53,925 nucleotides of DNA from Labilithrix sp. (GTDB lineage Bacteria > Myxococcota > Polyangia > Polyangiales > Polyangiaceae), in contig JAQBQL010000147.1 of the NCBI GenBank assembly GCA_028287035.1, positions 1 through 53,925 of the forward strand, read 5' to 3'. Both the position numbers and the translations under genes were made by a program. Positions within the stretch are counted from its first letter, which is position 1; each line of letters opens with the position of its first letter. Shown piece after piece: positions 1-7,408 of the stretch. The notes under the pieces were generated by a model, which was not told the origin of the DNA, did not search any database, and saw nothing but the letters and a program-made list of their open reading frames with translations.

Positions 1-1
1 G

Positions 2-1189
2 GCGGGGCTCGTGGTCGCGTCGGCCGTCGCGTGCAGCAGGGGCGCGCACGCCGGGACCGTCACGAGCGAGGTGCACCAGGGGCGCACCGTGCGGCTCTTC
101 GTACCGTCCGCGCCGAAGACGCCCACCTCGCTCGTCGTCATGCTGCACGGCTGCACGCAGTCGGCGGCGGCGTTCGCGGACGCCACCGGGATGGAGGCCC
201 TCGCCGAGCAGCAAGGCTTCGTGGTTGCGTATCCGGAGCAGTCCGAAGCGACGGTGAGCACGCGCTGCTTCCGCTGGTACGACCCGGCGCACCAGGCGCG
301 TGGTGCGGGCGAGCCGAAGGAGCTCGCGGACACGGCGAGCGAGATCGTGGCCGCGCACGGGGTCGACGCGCAGCACGTGTATGTTGCAGGCATCTCGGCA
401 GGCGCCGCGATGGCGGTCATCCTCGGGGCGACGTATCCGGACCGCTTCGCGGCGATCGGCGTCGTGGCCGGGCTCGAGTACCAGGCGGCCACGAGCCTGG
501 GCGCTGGCTACTCGGCAACGCAGAGCGGCGGGCCCGATCCGGCCGCGCAGGGGGCTCTGGCGTTCACGGCGATGGGCGCGCAGGCGCGCGTCGTGCCCGT
601 CTTCTCGGTGCAGGGCACCGCCGACGGCGTCGTCGCTCCGGTCAATGGGCAGCAGGTGGTCGCGCAGTGGCGGAAGACGAACGAGCTGACGCTCGCGCCG
701 CGCACCATGGATGCGCCGGCGAGCGCCACCGGCACCTCGGGCTACGGGTTCACGCACGCCGTTCACCGCGAGAGCGTCTCGCAGGTCTCCGTCATCGAGA
801 GCTACGTCGTGGAGGGGATGGGCCACGCGTGGCCCGGCGGCAAGGCGGGCGGCTCGTACAGCGACGCGAGGGGGCCCGATGCCACCGCGCTCATGTGGGC
901 GTTCTTCGAGGGACGCACGATCGCCGATCCGCTCGGCGTGCCGCCGGTGGCGCTGCCCGACGGCGGCGCCACGGAGGGCGAGGCGGGGACCGGACCCGGC
1001 GGGTCTTCCGGCTCTTCGGGCTCTTCGGGCTCCTCCGGCTCGTCGGGCTCCTCGGGGGAACCCGGCGGATCCGGCACGCCGACCGGCGATGGCGGCGGCT
1101 GCGCGGTCGCAGCGGGGGCAGGCGGGAGCTGGGCGCTCCTCGCGGCCGTGTGTCTCGCCTTCGTGCGGGCGCGGCGGCGCCGTCGTTGA
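2..1189 (+). CDS. Secreted PHB depolymerase-like esterase with MYXO-CTERM tail (5' partial)
   Basis: Alpha/beta hydrolase of the PHB depolymerase/LpqC esterase family, likely acting on extracellular esters or polyesters. Counting from the GTG at 11, the chain shows an oxyanion-type MLHGCTQ segment near residue 44, the nucleophile elbow GISAG with Ser129, a GTADG aspartate loop and a GMGHAWPGG histidine loop. The catalytic domain ends near residue 310. A Gly/Ser linker of repeated SSG units follows, then a Cys, a hydrophobic helix and a final RARRRRR cluster, which matches a MYXO-CTERM sorting tail. The frame is open to the window edge and the visible N-terminus looks like the hydrophobic core of a signal peptide without its basic n-region, so the true start lies upstream. 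The fold is clear from motifs; the substrate is not. Confidence 0.85.
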   Translation, partial: AGLVVASAVACSRGAHAGTVTSEVHQGRTVRLFVPSAPKTPTSLVVMLHGCTQSAAAFADATGMEALAEQQGFVVAYPEQSEATVSTRCFRWYDPAHQARGAGEPKELADTASEIVAAHGVDAQHVYVAGISAGAAMAVILGATYPDRFAAIGVVAGLEYQAATSLGAGYSATQSGGPDPAAQGALAFTAMGAQARVVPVFSVQGTADGVVAPVNGQQVVAQWRKTNELTLAPRTMDAPASATGTSGYGFTHAVHRESVSQVSVIESYVVEGMGHAWPGGKAGGSYSDARGPDATALMWAFFEGRTIADPLGVPPVALPDGGATEGEAGTGPGGSSGSSGSSGSSGSSGSSGEPGGSGTPTGDGGGCAVAAGAGGSWALLAAVCLAFVRARRRRR

Positions 1190-1224
1190 CGCAGCGGCGT
1201 GGTCCCCTAGCCTGAGCGGGATCC

Positions 1225-1782
1225 ATGGCCTCCCTCCTCCTGCGCGTCGCCCTCGTTGCTTCCTCGATCGGCCTCCCCACCGTGGTGGCCGCCGGCTGCA
1301 GCAGCAGCGACGACGGCTCGTCGTCCGGCAGCGGCGGGAGCAGTGGCAGCAGCGGCAGCAGCGGCGGGGGACCGGACAGTGCGGTGACCGGGGACGGCGA
1401 CACGCCGAGCGACGCGGCGCGCGACGCCGCAGCGGACGCGAGCGGCACGGGCGAGACCTGCGTCGGCTTCGCGAGGAGCATGCCCTGCGGGGCGGGCGGG
1501 CTGCCGCCCTATGGGTACGTGTGCTTCCACGGGAGCCCGCCCGGGATCGCGGGCTGCGTGCTCGCCTCGTCCACGGGATCCTTCGGCGACACCTACTGCT
1601 GCGCGGAAAACGCGTGCGTGGCGCAGCCCGATCAGGACAAGGAGTGCCCGTCGGCGGCCACCCCTCATCGTTTCCAGTGCCCGCCCGCCGGCGACGGCGG
1701 CGCGCTCGCACCCCCGCCGGGATGCGTGGTCGGCAGCGGCTCGGGCGGCAGCTCGGTGGAGTCCTTCTACTGCTGCCCGTGA
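1225..1782 (+). CDS. Small cysteine-rich lipoprotein, unknown function
   Basis: 185-residue exported protein. The N-terminus is a hydrophobic signal ending in VAAGC, a plausible lipobox with Cys25. A Ser/Gly-rich stretch and an Asp/Ala-rich tether run to about residue 75. The C-terminal 110 residues contain about ten cysteines, including two CC pairs (TYCCAEN and the terminal FYCCP), so a disulfide-stabilised periplasmic or surface domain is likely. No enzymatic motif is visible. It lies 36 bp behind the esterase gene on the same strand and may be co-transcribed with it. The start is the ATG at 1225; there is no strong ribosome binding site. No recognised family. Confidence 0.7.
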   Translation: MASLLLRVALVASSIGLPTVVAAGCSSSDDGSSSGSGGSSGSSGSSGGGPDSAVTGDGDTPSDAARDAAADASGTGETCVGFARSMPCGAGGLPPYGYVCFHGSPPGIAGCVLASSTGSFGDTYCCAENACVAQPDQDKECPSAATPHRFQCPPAGDGGALAPPPGCVVGSGSGGSSVESFYCCP

Positions 1783-1845
1783 GCGGAGATGTGACGCTCT
1801 ACAGCAGCGACTTTTCGAGGGCGGCCTCGTAGAGTGGTCCGCTTC

Positions 1846-3432
1846 ATGATCTTGCGCTCCCTTGCGTCCCGGCTCGCTGCAGGTGGCGCCGTCGTGACGA
1901 GCCTCCTCGTCTGCTCTCCCGCGACCGCGCAACCGACCGGTACCCCCGGCGGCCCGCCCCCTGCCTCGGCCGCGCCCGGCGACCCGAAGCCGTCCCACGA
2001 AGAGGCGGCCGCCGCCGAACGCGCGAAGGACGAGGCGACGGAGAAGAAGGAAGAGGACGACAAGAAGGCGGACGAGAAGAAGGACGACAAGAAGAAGGAC
2101 GACGAAAAGAAGAAGAAGGACGATGACGACGTCGTCCTGAACGGCGCGCCGCCGAAGGAGCAGGACGAGCGCAAGCCGATGGACTACGGCGGTCCGCCGC
2201 GCGAGACCGACGCCGGCGACGTCCTCGTGTGGCCGGCCCGGGTGGTCCTCTTCCCGCTCTTCATCGTCAACGACATCATCCTGCGGCGGCCGCTCGGGGC
2301 GCTCGTGAAGGCCGCGGAGTCCGGGCAGTGGATCGAGGAGGTGACGAGCTTCTTCACCTTCGGCGAACGCAAGCAGATCGTCGTCTTCCCGTCCGCGCTC
2401 TTCGACTTCGGCCTGAAGCCGAGCGTGGGCTTCAACGCCTCGTGGAAGTACTTCGGAGCCGAGCACAACACGGCGCGCCTGCACTTCGGCACCTGGGGCC
2501 CGAACTGGATCTCGGTGAAGGGCAGCGACACCTACGATCTGTCGAAGACCCAGCGCGTCTACTTCGAGGGCTCGCTCGTGCGGCGCCGTGACAATCCGTA
2601 CTTCGGATACGGGCCGCGGAGCACGCAGGACGACCGCGCTCGCTACCAGTCGACCGCGAGCGAGCTCGCCCTCGGCTACACGCACGACTTCTGGCGCTCG
2701 AGCACCTTCGCCGCGCGGGCCGGCTCGCGCACGCTGCTCTTCCAGGAGGGCACGTGCTGCGGCGAGGACGCGGTCGAGACCGCGCTCGAGCAACATCGCT
2801 TCACCGCGCCAGGCTACGGGCGCGGCTACGTGGCCGGCTTCCAGCGCGTCGACTTCGAGATCGACTCGCGAAGGCCCCGGCCGGAGCCGGGCGGCGGCAT
2901 CCGCGTCGAGGCTCACGAGGAGACCGTGTTCCCCGTCGATGCCGAGACGGGCGCGGCGAAGCGAAGCTGGGTCAAGTACGGCGGCTCGGTGGGCGCCGCG
3001 GTCGATCTCACCGGAACCCAGCGCGTGCTCGGCCTCACGCTCGCGACCGAGCTCATCGACCCCATCCAGGGCAGTGGCAACGACATCCCGTTCCCCGATC
3101 AGGTCACGCTCGGCGGCGACAACTGGATGCCAGGCTACCTCCGCGGCCGCCTGTACGGCCGCAGCTCGGTGGTCGGACAGCTCCAGTATCGCTGGCCCAT
3201 CTGGGTCTTCCTCGATGGCGTCGTGCACGCCGCGCTCGGCAACGTCTACGGCGCCGGGTACGAGGGGTTCGACGTGAAGTCGAGCCGCCTCAGCACCGGC
3301 CTCGGTGTCCGCTCGAACGGCGAACGTGACTCGGGCTTCGAGCTCCTCTTCGCCATCGGCAGCGATCCCCTCGACGAGGGCTTCGCCGTCTCCTCCTTCC
3401 GCCTCGTCTTCGGGTCCCATCATGGCTTCTGA
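1846..3432 (+). CDS. BamA/TamA-like outer membrane beta-barrel protein
   Basis: Predicted 528-residue outer-membrane protein. The ATG at 1846 gives a standard signal peptide ending ATA-Q near residue 28; an in-frame GTG at 1834 is less convincing. Residues about 45-110 are an extremely Lys/Glu/Asp-rich, probably coiled or disordered segment. The rest has alternating aromatic beta-strand patterns, with repeated strands such as KYFGAEHNTARLHFG and YFEGSLVRRRDNPYFGYG, in the style of Omp85/bacterial surface antigen barrels. The chain ends in Phe, as barrels recognised by the BAM machinery usually do. No clear POTRA domain is seen, so this is not a complete BamA. It overlaps the downstream lipoprotein gene by 11 bp, which suggests the two products work together. 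Confidence 0.7.
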   Translation: MILRSLASRLAAGGAVVTSLLVCSPATAQPTGTPGGPPPASAAPGDPKPSHEEAAAAERAKDEATEKKEEDDKKADEKKDDKKKDDEKKKKDDDDVVLNGAPPKEQDERKPMDYGGPPRETDAGDVLVWPARVVLFPLFIVNDIILRRPLGALVKAAESGQWIEEVTSFFTFGERKQIVVFPSALFDFGLKPSVGFNASWKYFGAEHNTARLHFGTWGPNWISVKGSDTYDLSKTQRVYFEGSLVRRRDNPYFGYGPRSTQDDRARYQSTASELALGYTHDFWRSSTFAARAGSRTLLFQEGTCCGEDAVETALEQHRFTAPGYGRGYVAGFQRVDFEIDSRRPRPEPGGGIRVEAHEETVFPVDAETGAAKRSWVKYGGSVGAAVDLTGTQRVLGLTLATELIDPIQGSGNDIPFPDQVTLGGDNWMPGYLRGRLYGRSSVVGQLQYRWPIWVFLDGVVHAALGNVYGAGYEGFDVKSSRLSTGLGVRSNGERDSGFELLFAIGSDPLDEGFAVSSFRLVFGSHHGF

Positions 3433-5188
3433 CCGCAGCTCCGGACGCCGTCGTCGGCTCTCCTCTCTCCTCCTCGCGTGCGCCGCGATCGCCGGCACCG
3501 CGGCCTGCGCGCACGACGATCCGCGCCGGTTTCGCCTGCGGGCGCCGGTCACGCGCGATCAGGATCTCGAGCCCTTCAACATCGAGTGCAAGGCCGAGAA
3601 GGGCGACGTGAAGAAGTGCGCGCCCGAGATCTACGAGTCGTCGTTCGCGTGGGACGCCGCGGACAACTCGGTGTTCCGTCCCGCGTCGGATGCGCTTCTC
3701 CTGAAGCGCGCCGGTGACGCACGGAACGTCAACGCGTTCGACGAGGTGCCCGACTCGAGCTGGTTCACGAACCGCATCGGCCAGAAGCCGCTCACCCCCG
3801 ACGAGGTCGAGGCGGGCTTCTGCAAGCCGGGAGTGATGCTCGATCCCGAGGCGGAGGACGGCAGCTGGGTCATCGACCACGGCAAGGACAACGGTGCGAA
3901 TCCTGGCTTCCGCGTGAAGTTCAAGGACACCAAGTTCATGATGAAGACGGACGAGAGCCAGGGCGAGCGCGCCACGGCCGCGACCGCCATGGCGACTCGT
4001 TTCTACTACGCCGCAGGCTGGTGGGCTCCGTGCGACGCGGTCGTCTACTTCCGTCGCGAGCTGCTCAAGCTGAAGCCCGGGCTCACGATCAAGGCGAACG
4101 TCGGGCCTCCGAAGAAGTTCGACGAGGCGCTTCTCGAGAAGATCCTCGAGAAGGTTCCGCGACGCGGAAACCTGCTCCGCGCGACGGCCTCGCGATGGCT
4201 GCCCGGCGCCCCGATGGGGCCGTTCATGTACGAGGGCCGGCGTGACGACGACCCGGGCGACGTCATCCCGCACGAGCACCGCCGCGACCTCCGCGGGGCG
4301 CGGGTCATCGCCGCCTGGCTGAACCACTTCGACTCGCGCGAGCAGAACTCGATGATCACCTGGGAGCCGACCGACAAGTCGCAGCCCTGGCGCGGCGTCA
4401 CGAGGCACTGGTACATCGACCTCGGCGATTGCTTCGGCAGCGAGTGGGCGGTCGACGCGATGTCGAAGCGGCTCGGGTACTCGTACCTGCTCGACTTCCG
4501 CTACATCCTGCAGGACTTCGCGTCGCTCGGGGCCATCTCGCGCCCGTGGGACGACAACGTGAAGCGCACGCCCGGCTTCGAGGACTACGGCTACTTCGGC
4601 GCGCGGTGGTTCGACCCCGACGAATGGAAGGGCGAGTACCCGAATCCGGCGTTCCAGAACATGCAGGAGGGCGACGCGGCGTGGGCGGCGCGCATCATCG
4701 CGCGCTTCGGCCCCGAGCACGTGATGGCGGCGCTGAAGGCCGGCGACCTCACGAAGCCGGAGGACACGAGGTTTCTCTTCGAGATCCTCATGCAGCGTCA
4801 GCACATCATCCTTGCGCGTTACTTCGCGAAGGTCTCTCCGCTGAGCGACGCGCGCCTCGAGGGCGACAACCTCTGCGCGACCGATCTCGCGCGGGCGACG
4901 AACACCTATCCGGGCGGCTCGTTCCGCTACCTGTCGCAGGTGCTCCGCGGCACGACCGACACAGACAAGGCGGAGCACCCGGCGGTCATGACGCAGGGCC
5001 AGGCGGGCCGCGTGTGCATCCCCGTCCCCTCGCGGCAGCCCGATGGCGGCGCGAGCGACGACGACAAGAGCCGCTACGTCACGGTGCAGGTCTCGAACGG
5101 CGCCTCGAAGGGCCCGCTCGTCGCCCACCTGTACGACCTCGGCCCGAAGCGGGGCCTGCAGCTGGTCGCCCTCGAGCGCCCCGAGTAG
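3422..5188 (+). CDS. Large lipoprotein of unknown function paired with the barrel protein
   Basis: 588-residue protein. The ATG at 3422 overlaps the end of the barrel gene and gives a strong lipoprotein signal: basic n-region SSGRRRRL, hydrophobic core, then GTAAC with Cys29. An open extension upstream to 3305 lies inside the barrel gene and lacks a signal sequence, so it is rejected. The mature chain is soluble in character with no membrane segments. I see no catalytic motif that I can name with confidence. The spacing NHFDSREQNSM followed later by YIDLGDCFGS resembles the catalytic and metal-binding loops of kinase-like phosphotransferases, but this is weak. Co-translation with an outer-membrane barrel suggests a periplasmic or outer-membrane partner. 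Confidence 0.75.
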   Translation: MASDRSSGRRRRLSSLLLACAAIAGTAACAHDDPRRFRLRAPVTRDQDLEPFNIECKAEKGDVKKCAPEIYESSFAWDAADNSVFRPASDALLLKRAGDARNVNAFDEVPDSSWFTNRIGQKPLTPDEVEAGFCKPGVMLDPEAEDGSWVIDHGKDNGANPGFRVKFKDTKFMMKTDESQGERATAATAMATRFYYAAGWWAPCDAVVYFRRELLKLKPGLTIKANVGPPKKFDEALLEKILEKVPRRGNLLRATASRWLPGAPMGPFMYEGRRDDDPGDVIPHEHRRDLRGARVIAAWLNHFDSREQNSMITWEPTDKSQPWRGVTRHWYIDLGDCFGSEWAVDAMSKRLGYSYLLDFRYILQDFASLGAISRPWDDNVKRTPGFEDYGYFGARWFDPDEWKGEYPNPAFQNMQEGDAAWAARIIARFGPEHVMAALKAGDLTKPEDTRFLFEILMQRQHIILARYFAKVSPLSDARLEGDNLCATDLARATNTYPGGSFRYLSQVLRGTTDTDKAEHPAVMTQGQAGRVCIPVPSRQPDGGASDDDKSRYVTVQVSNGASKGPLVAHLYDLGPKRGLQLVALERPE

Positions 5189-5225
5189 ACGGCGCTCGCG
5201 CCGCATGGGCGCGTGGCGGAGCGGG

Positions 5226-5345
5226 GGGAAATCGTTCGGATCCCCCTCCCATTCCGCAGCGACGGAGGGGGTGCGAAGGGCCCAAAGTCGTTCGGATCCC
5301 TGCCGTTCGCCGCGCGCCGCCGCCGTGAAGTCGTTCGGATCCCCC
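5226..5345 (+). repeat. Repeat array 1, left arm: three forward copies of the TCGTTCGGATCC core
   Basis: The core TCGTTCGGATCC occurs at 5232-5243, 5288-5299 and 5331-5342. Each copy is preceded by a purine run (GAAA, AAAG or GAAG) and followed by C-rich sequence. The spacing is 56 then 43 bp. The sequence between the copies is only loosely conserved. The arm starts about 40 bp after the stop codon of the lipoprotein gene. Open frames cross it on both strands, but they have no credible start and contain only repeat-derived residues. Confidence 0.9.
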
Positions 5346-5394
5346 GCCATTCTCGGCGCGTGGCCCCCGTCTCTTCGGCCAGAGCGGCCCGCGC

Positions 5395-5540
5395 GGAAGT
5401 CGAAGGGGGGATCCGAACGACTTTCACCGCCCGACACACGCCGCGCCGCGCCGAAGTCGAGGGGGGATCCGAACGACTTTCGCCGCCCGACACACGCCGG
5501 GGCGCGCGGAAGTCGAGGGGGGATCCGAACGATGCGCGCG
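5395..5540 (-). repeat. Repeat array 1, right arm: three inverted copies, 56-bp period
   Basis: The inverted core GGATCCGAACGA occurs at 5409-5420, 5465-5476 and 5521-5532, spaced exactly 56 bp apart. Here the whole unit is conserved: GAAGTCGA, a G-run, the core, CTTTC, then CCGCCCGACACACGCC. Within a unit, GAAGTCG before the core can pair with CGACTTTC after it, so each full unit can form a small hairpin with the core in its loop. The third unit is cut short after the core. From 5541 to 5690 I see ordinary GC-rich sequence leading to the next start codon. Confidence 0.9.
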
Positions 5541-5690
5541 AGCGTGGCGTGGGCGCGTCAGCGGCATGGCGACGGCATGTCGTTGACGCTGCCGGCGCCA
5601 CCCGGATGGCGCACGGGGCGGCACGATCCGCGCGTGATCCTGAGCGATCTGCGGAGCGCTACGGGGCGCGAGCCTTGCAGCATCCTCCTC

Positions 5691-7352
5691 ATGCAGGGGA
5701 ACGGTCGAGGACGCTCGCGGTGGCAGCGGCGGGCGTGGCTTCCCGCGCTCGTGGTCGCCTCGTCAGCATGTGGTGGCGGCGCGAACGGAGATCCGTCCGC
5801 GCCCCCGCCCGCAGCGCCGCCTGCCGCGCCGGATGCGGGCGCGATGACGACCTTCTCGCCGGACCCGACCGCGATCGGGATCCGGCGGCTGAGCGGCGCC
5901 GCGTACGACAACACCGTCCGCGATCTGATCGGGACGACGGCGCGGTTCGCCGCGACGTTCCCCGACGACGAGCCCGAGCCGCCCAGCACCAACGTGCCCG
6001 ACGCGCTGACGCTCGGGCCGCGCCTCCGCGCAGCCTACGACGCCGCCGCCGACCAGCTCGCCGGCGAGGCTCTGCAGGCGCCGCGCGTGATGATCTGTGA
6101 TCCCGTCCAGCTCGGGACCGACGAGTGCGCCACGAAGATCCTGGCGCGCTTCGTCACGCGGGCATGGCGCAGGCCGGCCGCAGCGGGCGAGGTCGAGCGC
6201 CTCGTGCAGGGCGTCCACGACGCGGCGGCCAATGGCGCTTGCTTCACGGAGGGGCTCCGCGCAGCGCTGAAGTCGACCCTCGTGTCCGACAGCTTCCTCT
6301 TCCGCATCGAGCGCGATCCGGATCCGACCTCCAACGCGATCCATCCGGTGAGCGAATTCGAGCTGGCGAGCCGCCTCTCCTACTTCCTGTGGAGCAGCAT
6401 GCCGGACGACGCGCTCTTCACCTACGCGGAGGCGGGCCGGCTCTCGCAGCCTGCCACCTTCGACCGTCAGGTCACGCGGATGCTGGCCGATCCGCGGGCG
6501 GCCGGCCTCGCGGAGGGTCTCGCCCGCGAGTGGCTGCTCCGCGCGCTCCCGCACGCCGCGCCGGACGCGGCGCTCTTCCCGACCTTCGACGACGAGCTGC
6601 GTGCCTCGATGGAGGCGGAGACGACCGACCTCCTCACCACGTTCCTGCTCGAGGACCGGAGCTTCCTCGATGTCCTCGATGCGCCGTTCACGTCGCTCGA
6701 CGGGCGGCTCGCCGAGCACTACGGCATCCCCGGCATCGTCGGCCCGCGGCGGATGCGCATCCCGCTGTGGGCCGCGACCCACCGCGGAGGCCTGCTCACC
6801 CATGCGAGCGTCCTCACGATGACCGCGCTGCCCGAGCGTACGTCGCCGGCGCAGCGCGGCGCGTGGGTCAACGCGGAGCTGCTCTGCGCAGCCGACGGCA
6901 CCCAGCCGGGGCTGCACCCCACCCTTCCCGCAAACACCTCCGCCGACGCGACGAGGCGCGCGATGACCGACGCCGCGGCGCACCCGTCGTGCGCATCGTG
7001 TCACGCCACGATCGATCCGCTGGGCTTCCCGCTCGAGCATTACGACGCGGTGGGCCGCTGGCGCGAGGCCGACCAGGGCGTGCCGGTCGACGCGACCGCC
7101 GAAGCTCGCGGAGGCGAGCACCTCGACGGCGCCGCGACGCTGGCGAGCGCCATCAAGAGCGATCCGCGCTTCCCCGCATGCGCTGCCCGGAACCTGTACG
7201 CGCACGCGACCGGTCAGGCGCCGCGACCTTCCGACGAGCCGGAGCTCGCCGGGCTGACGGCCACGTTCGTGCATGGAGGCCATCGCATGCGCGACCTCGT
7301 CATCGGCATCGTCCACAGCGACGGATTCTTGACGCGGCACGGCGGCACGTAG
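5691..7352 (+). CDS. DUF1592/DUF1588/DUF1585-type secreted heme lipoprotein
   Basis: 553-residue lipoprotein of the multi-domain family common in Planctomycetes and myxobacteria. The ATG at 5691 gives a signal ending ASSAC with Cys27. The characteristic blocks follow in order: GIRRLSGAAYDNTVRDLIG (DUF1587-like), FVTRAWRRPA (DUF1595-like), ELASRLSYFLWSSMPDD (DUF1592), HASVLTMTALPERTSPAQRG with ASCHATIDPLGFPLEHYD (DUF1588), and a terminal segment with CAARNLYAHATGQ and MRDLVIGIVHSDGF (DUF1585). The motif C434-A-S-C437-H438 is a canonical covalent heme c site. Biochemical function is unproven in this family. It is the first gene of a four-gene operon and lies directly behind repeat array 1. A longer open frame reaching back to 5043 runs through the array and is not used. 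Confidence 0.85.
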   Translation: MQGNGRGRSRWQRRAWLPALVVASSACGGGANGDPSAPPPAAPPAAPDAGAMTTFSPDPTAIGIRRLSGAAYDNTVRDLIGTTARFAATFPDDEPEPPSTNVPDALTLGPRLRAAYDAAADQLAGEALQAPRVMICDPVQLGTDECATKILARFVTRAWRRPAAAGEVERLVQGVHDAAANGACFTEGLRAALKSTLVSDSFLFRIERDPDPTSNAIHPVSEFELASRLSYFLWSSMPDDALFTYAEAGRLSQPATFDRQVTRMLADPRAAGLAEGLAREWLLRALPHAAPDAALFPTFDDELRASMEAETTDLLTTFLLEDRSFLDVLDAPFTSLDGRLAEHYGIPGIVGPRRMRIPLWAATHRGGLLTHASVLTMTALPERTSPAQRGAWVNAELLCAADGTQPGLHPTLPANTSADATRRAMTDAAAHPSCASCHATIDPLGFPLEHYDAVGRWREADQGVPVDATAEARGGEHLDGAATLASAIKSDPRFPACAARNLYAHATGQAPRPSDEPELAGLTATFVHGGHRMRDLVIGIVHSDGFLTRHGGT

Positions 7353-7408
7353 GCGTCGGCGCACGTCCGGCCGTGACTCACCCAAACAACTCGACGACGG
7401 GAAAAGAC

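Noticed and set aside
1009..1060. Tandem DNA repeat as a mobile or regulatory element
   Set aside because: It codes in frame for an SSG linker of the esterase; similar Gly/Ser linkers appear in other exported proteins, so it is a protein feature.
5043..5690. N-terminal extension of the DUF1592 protein through repeat array 1
   Set aside because: It would begin inside the upstream lipoprotein gene and place the clear lipoprotein signal in the middle of the chain.
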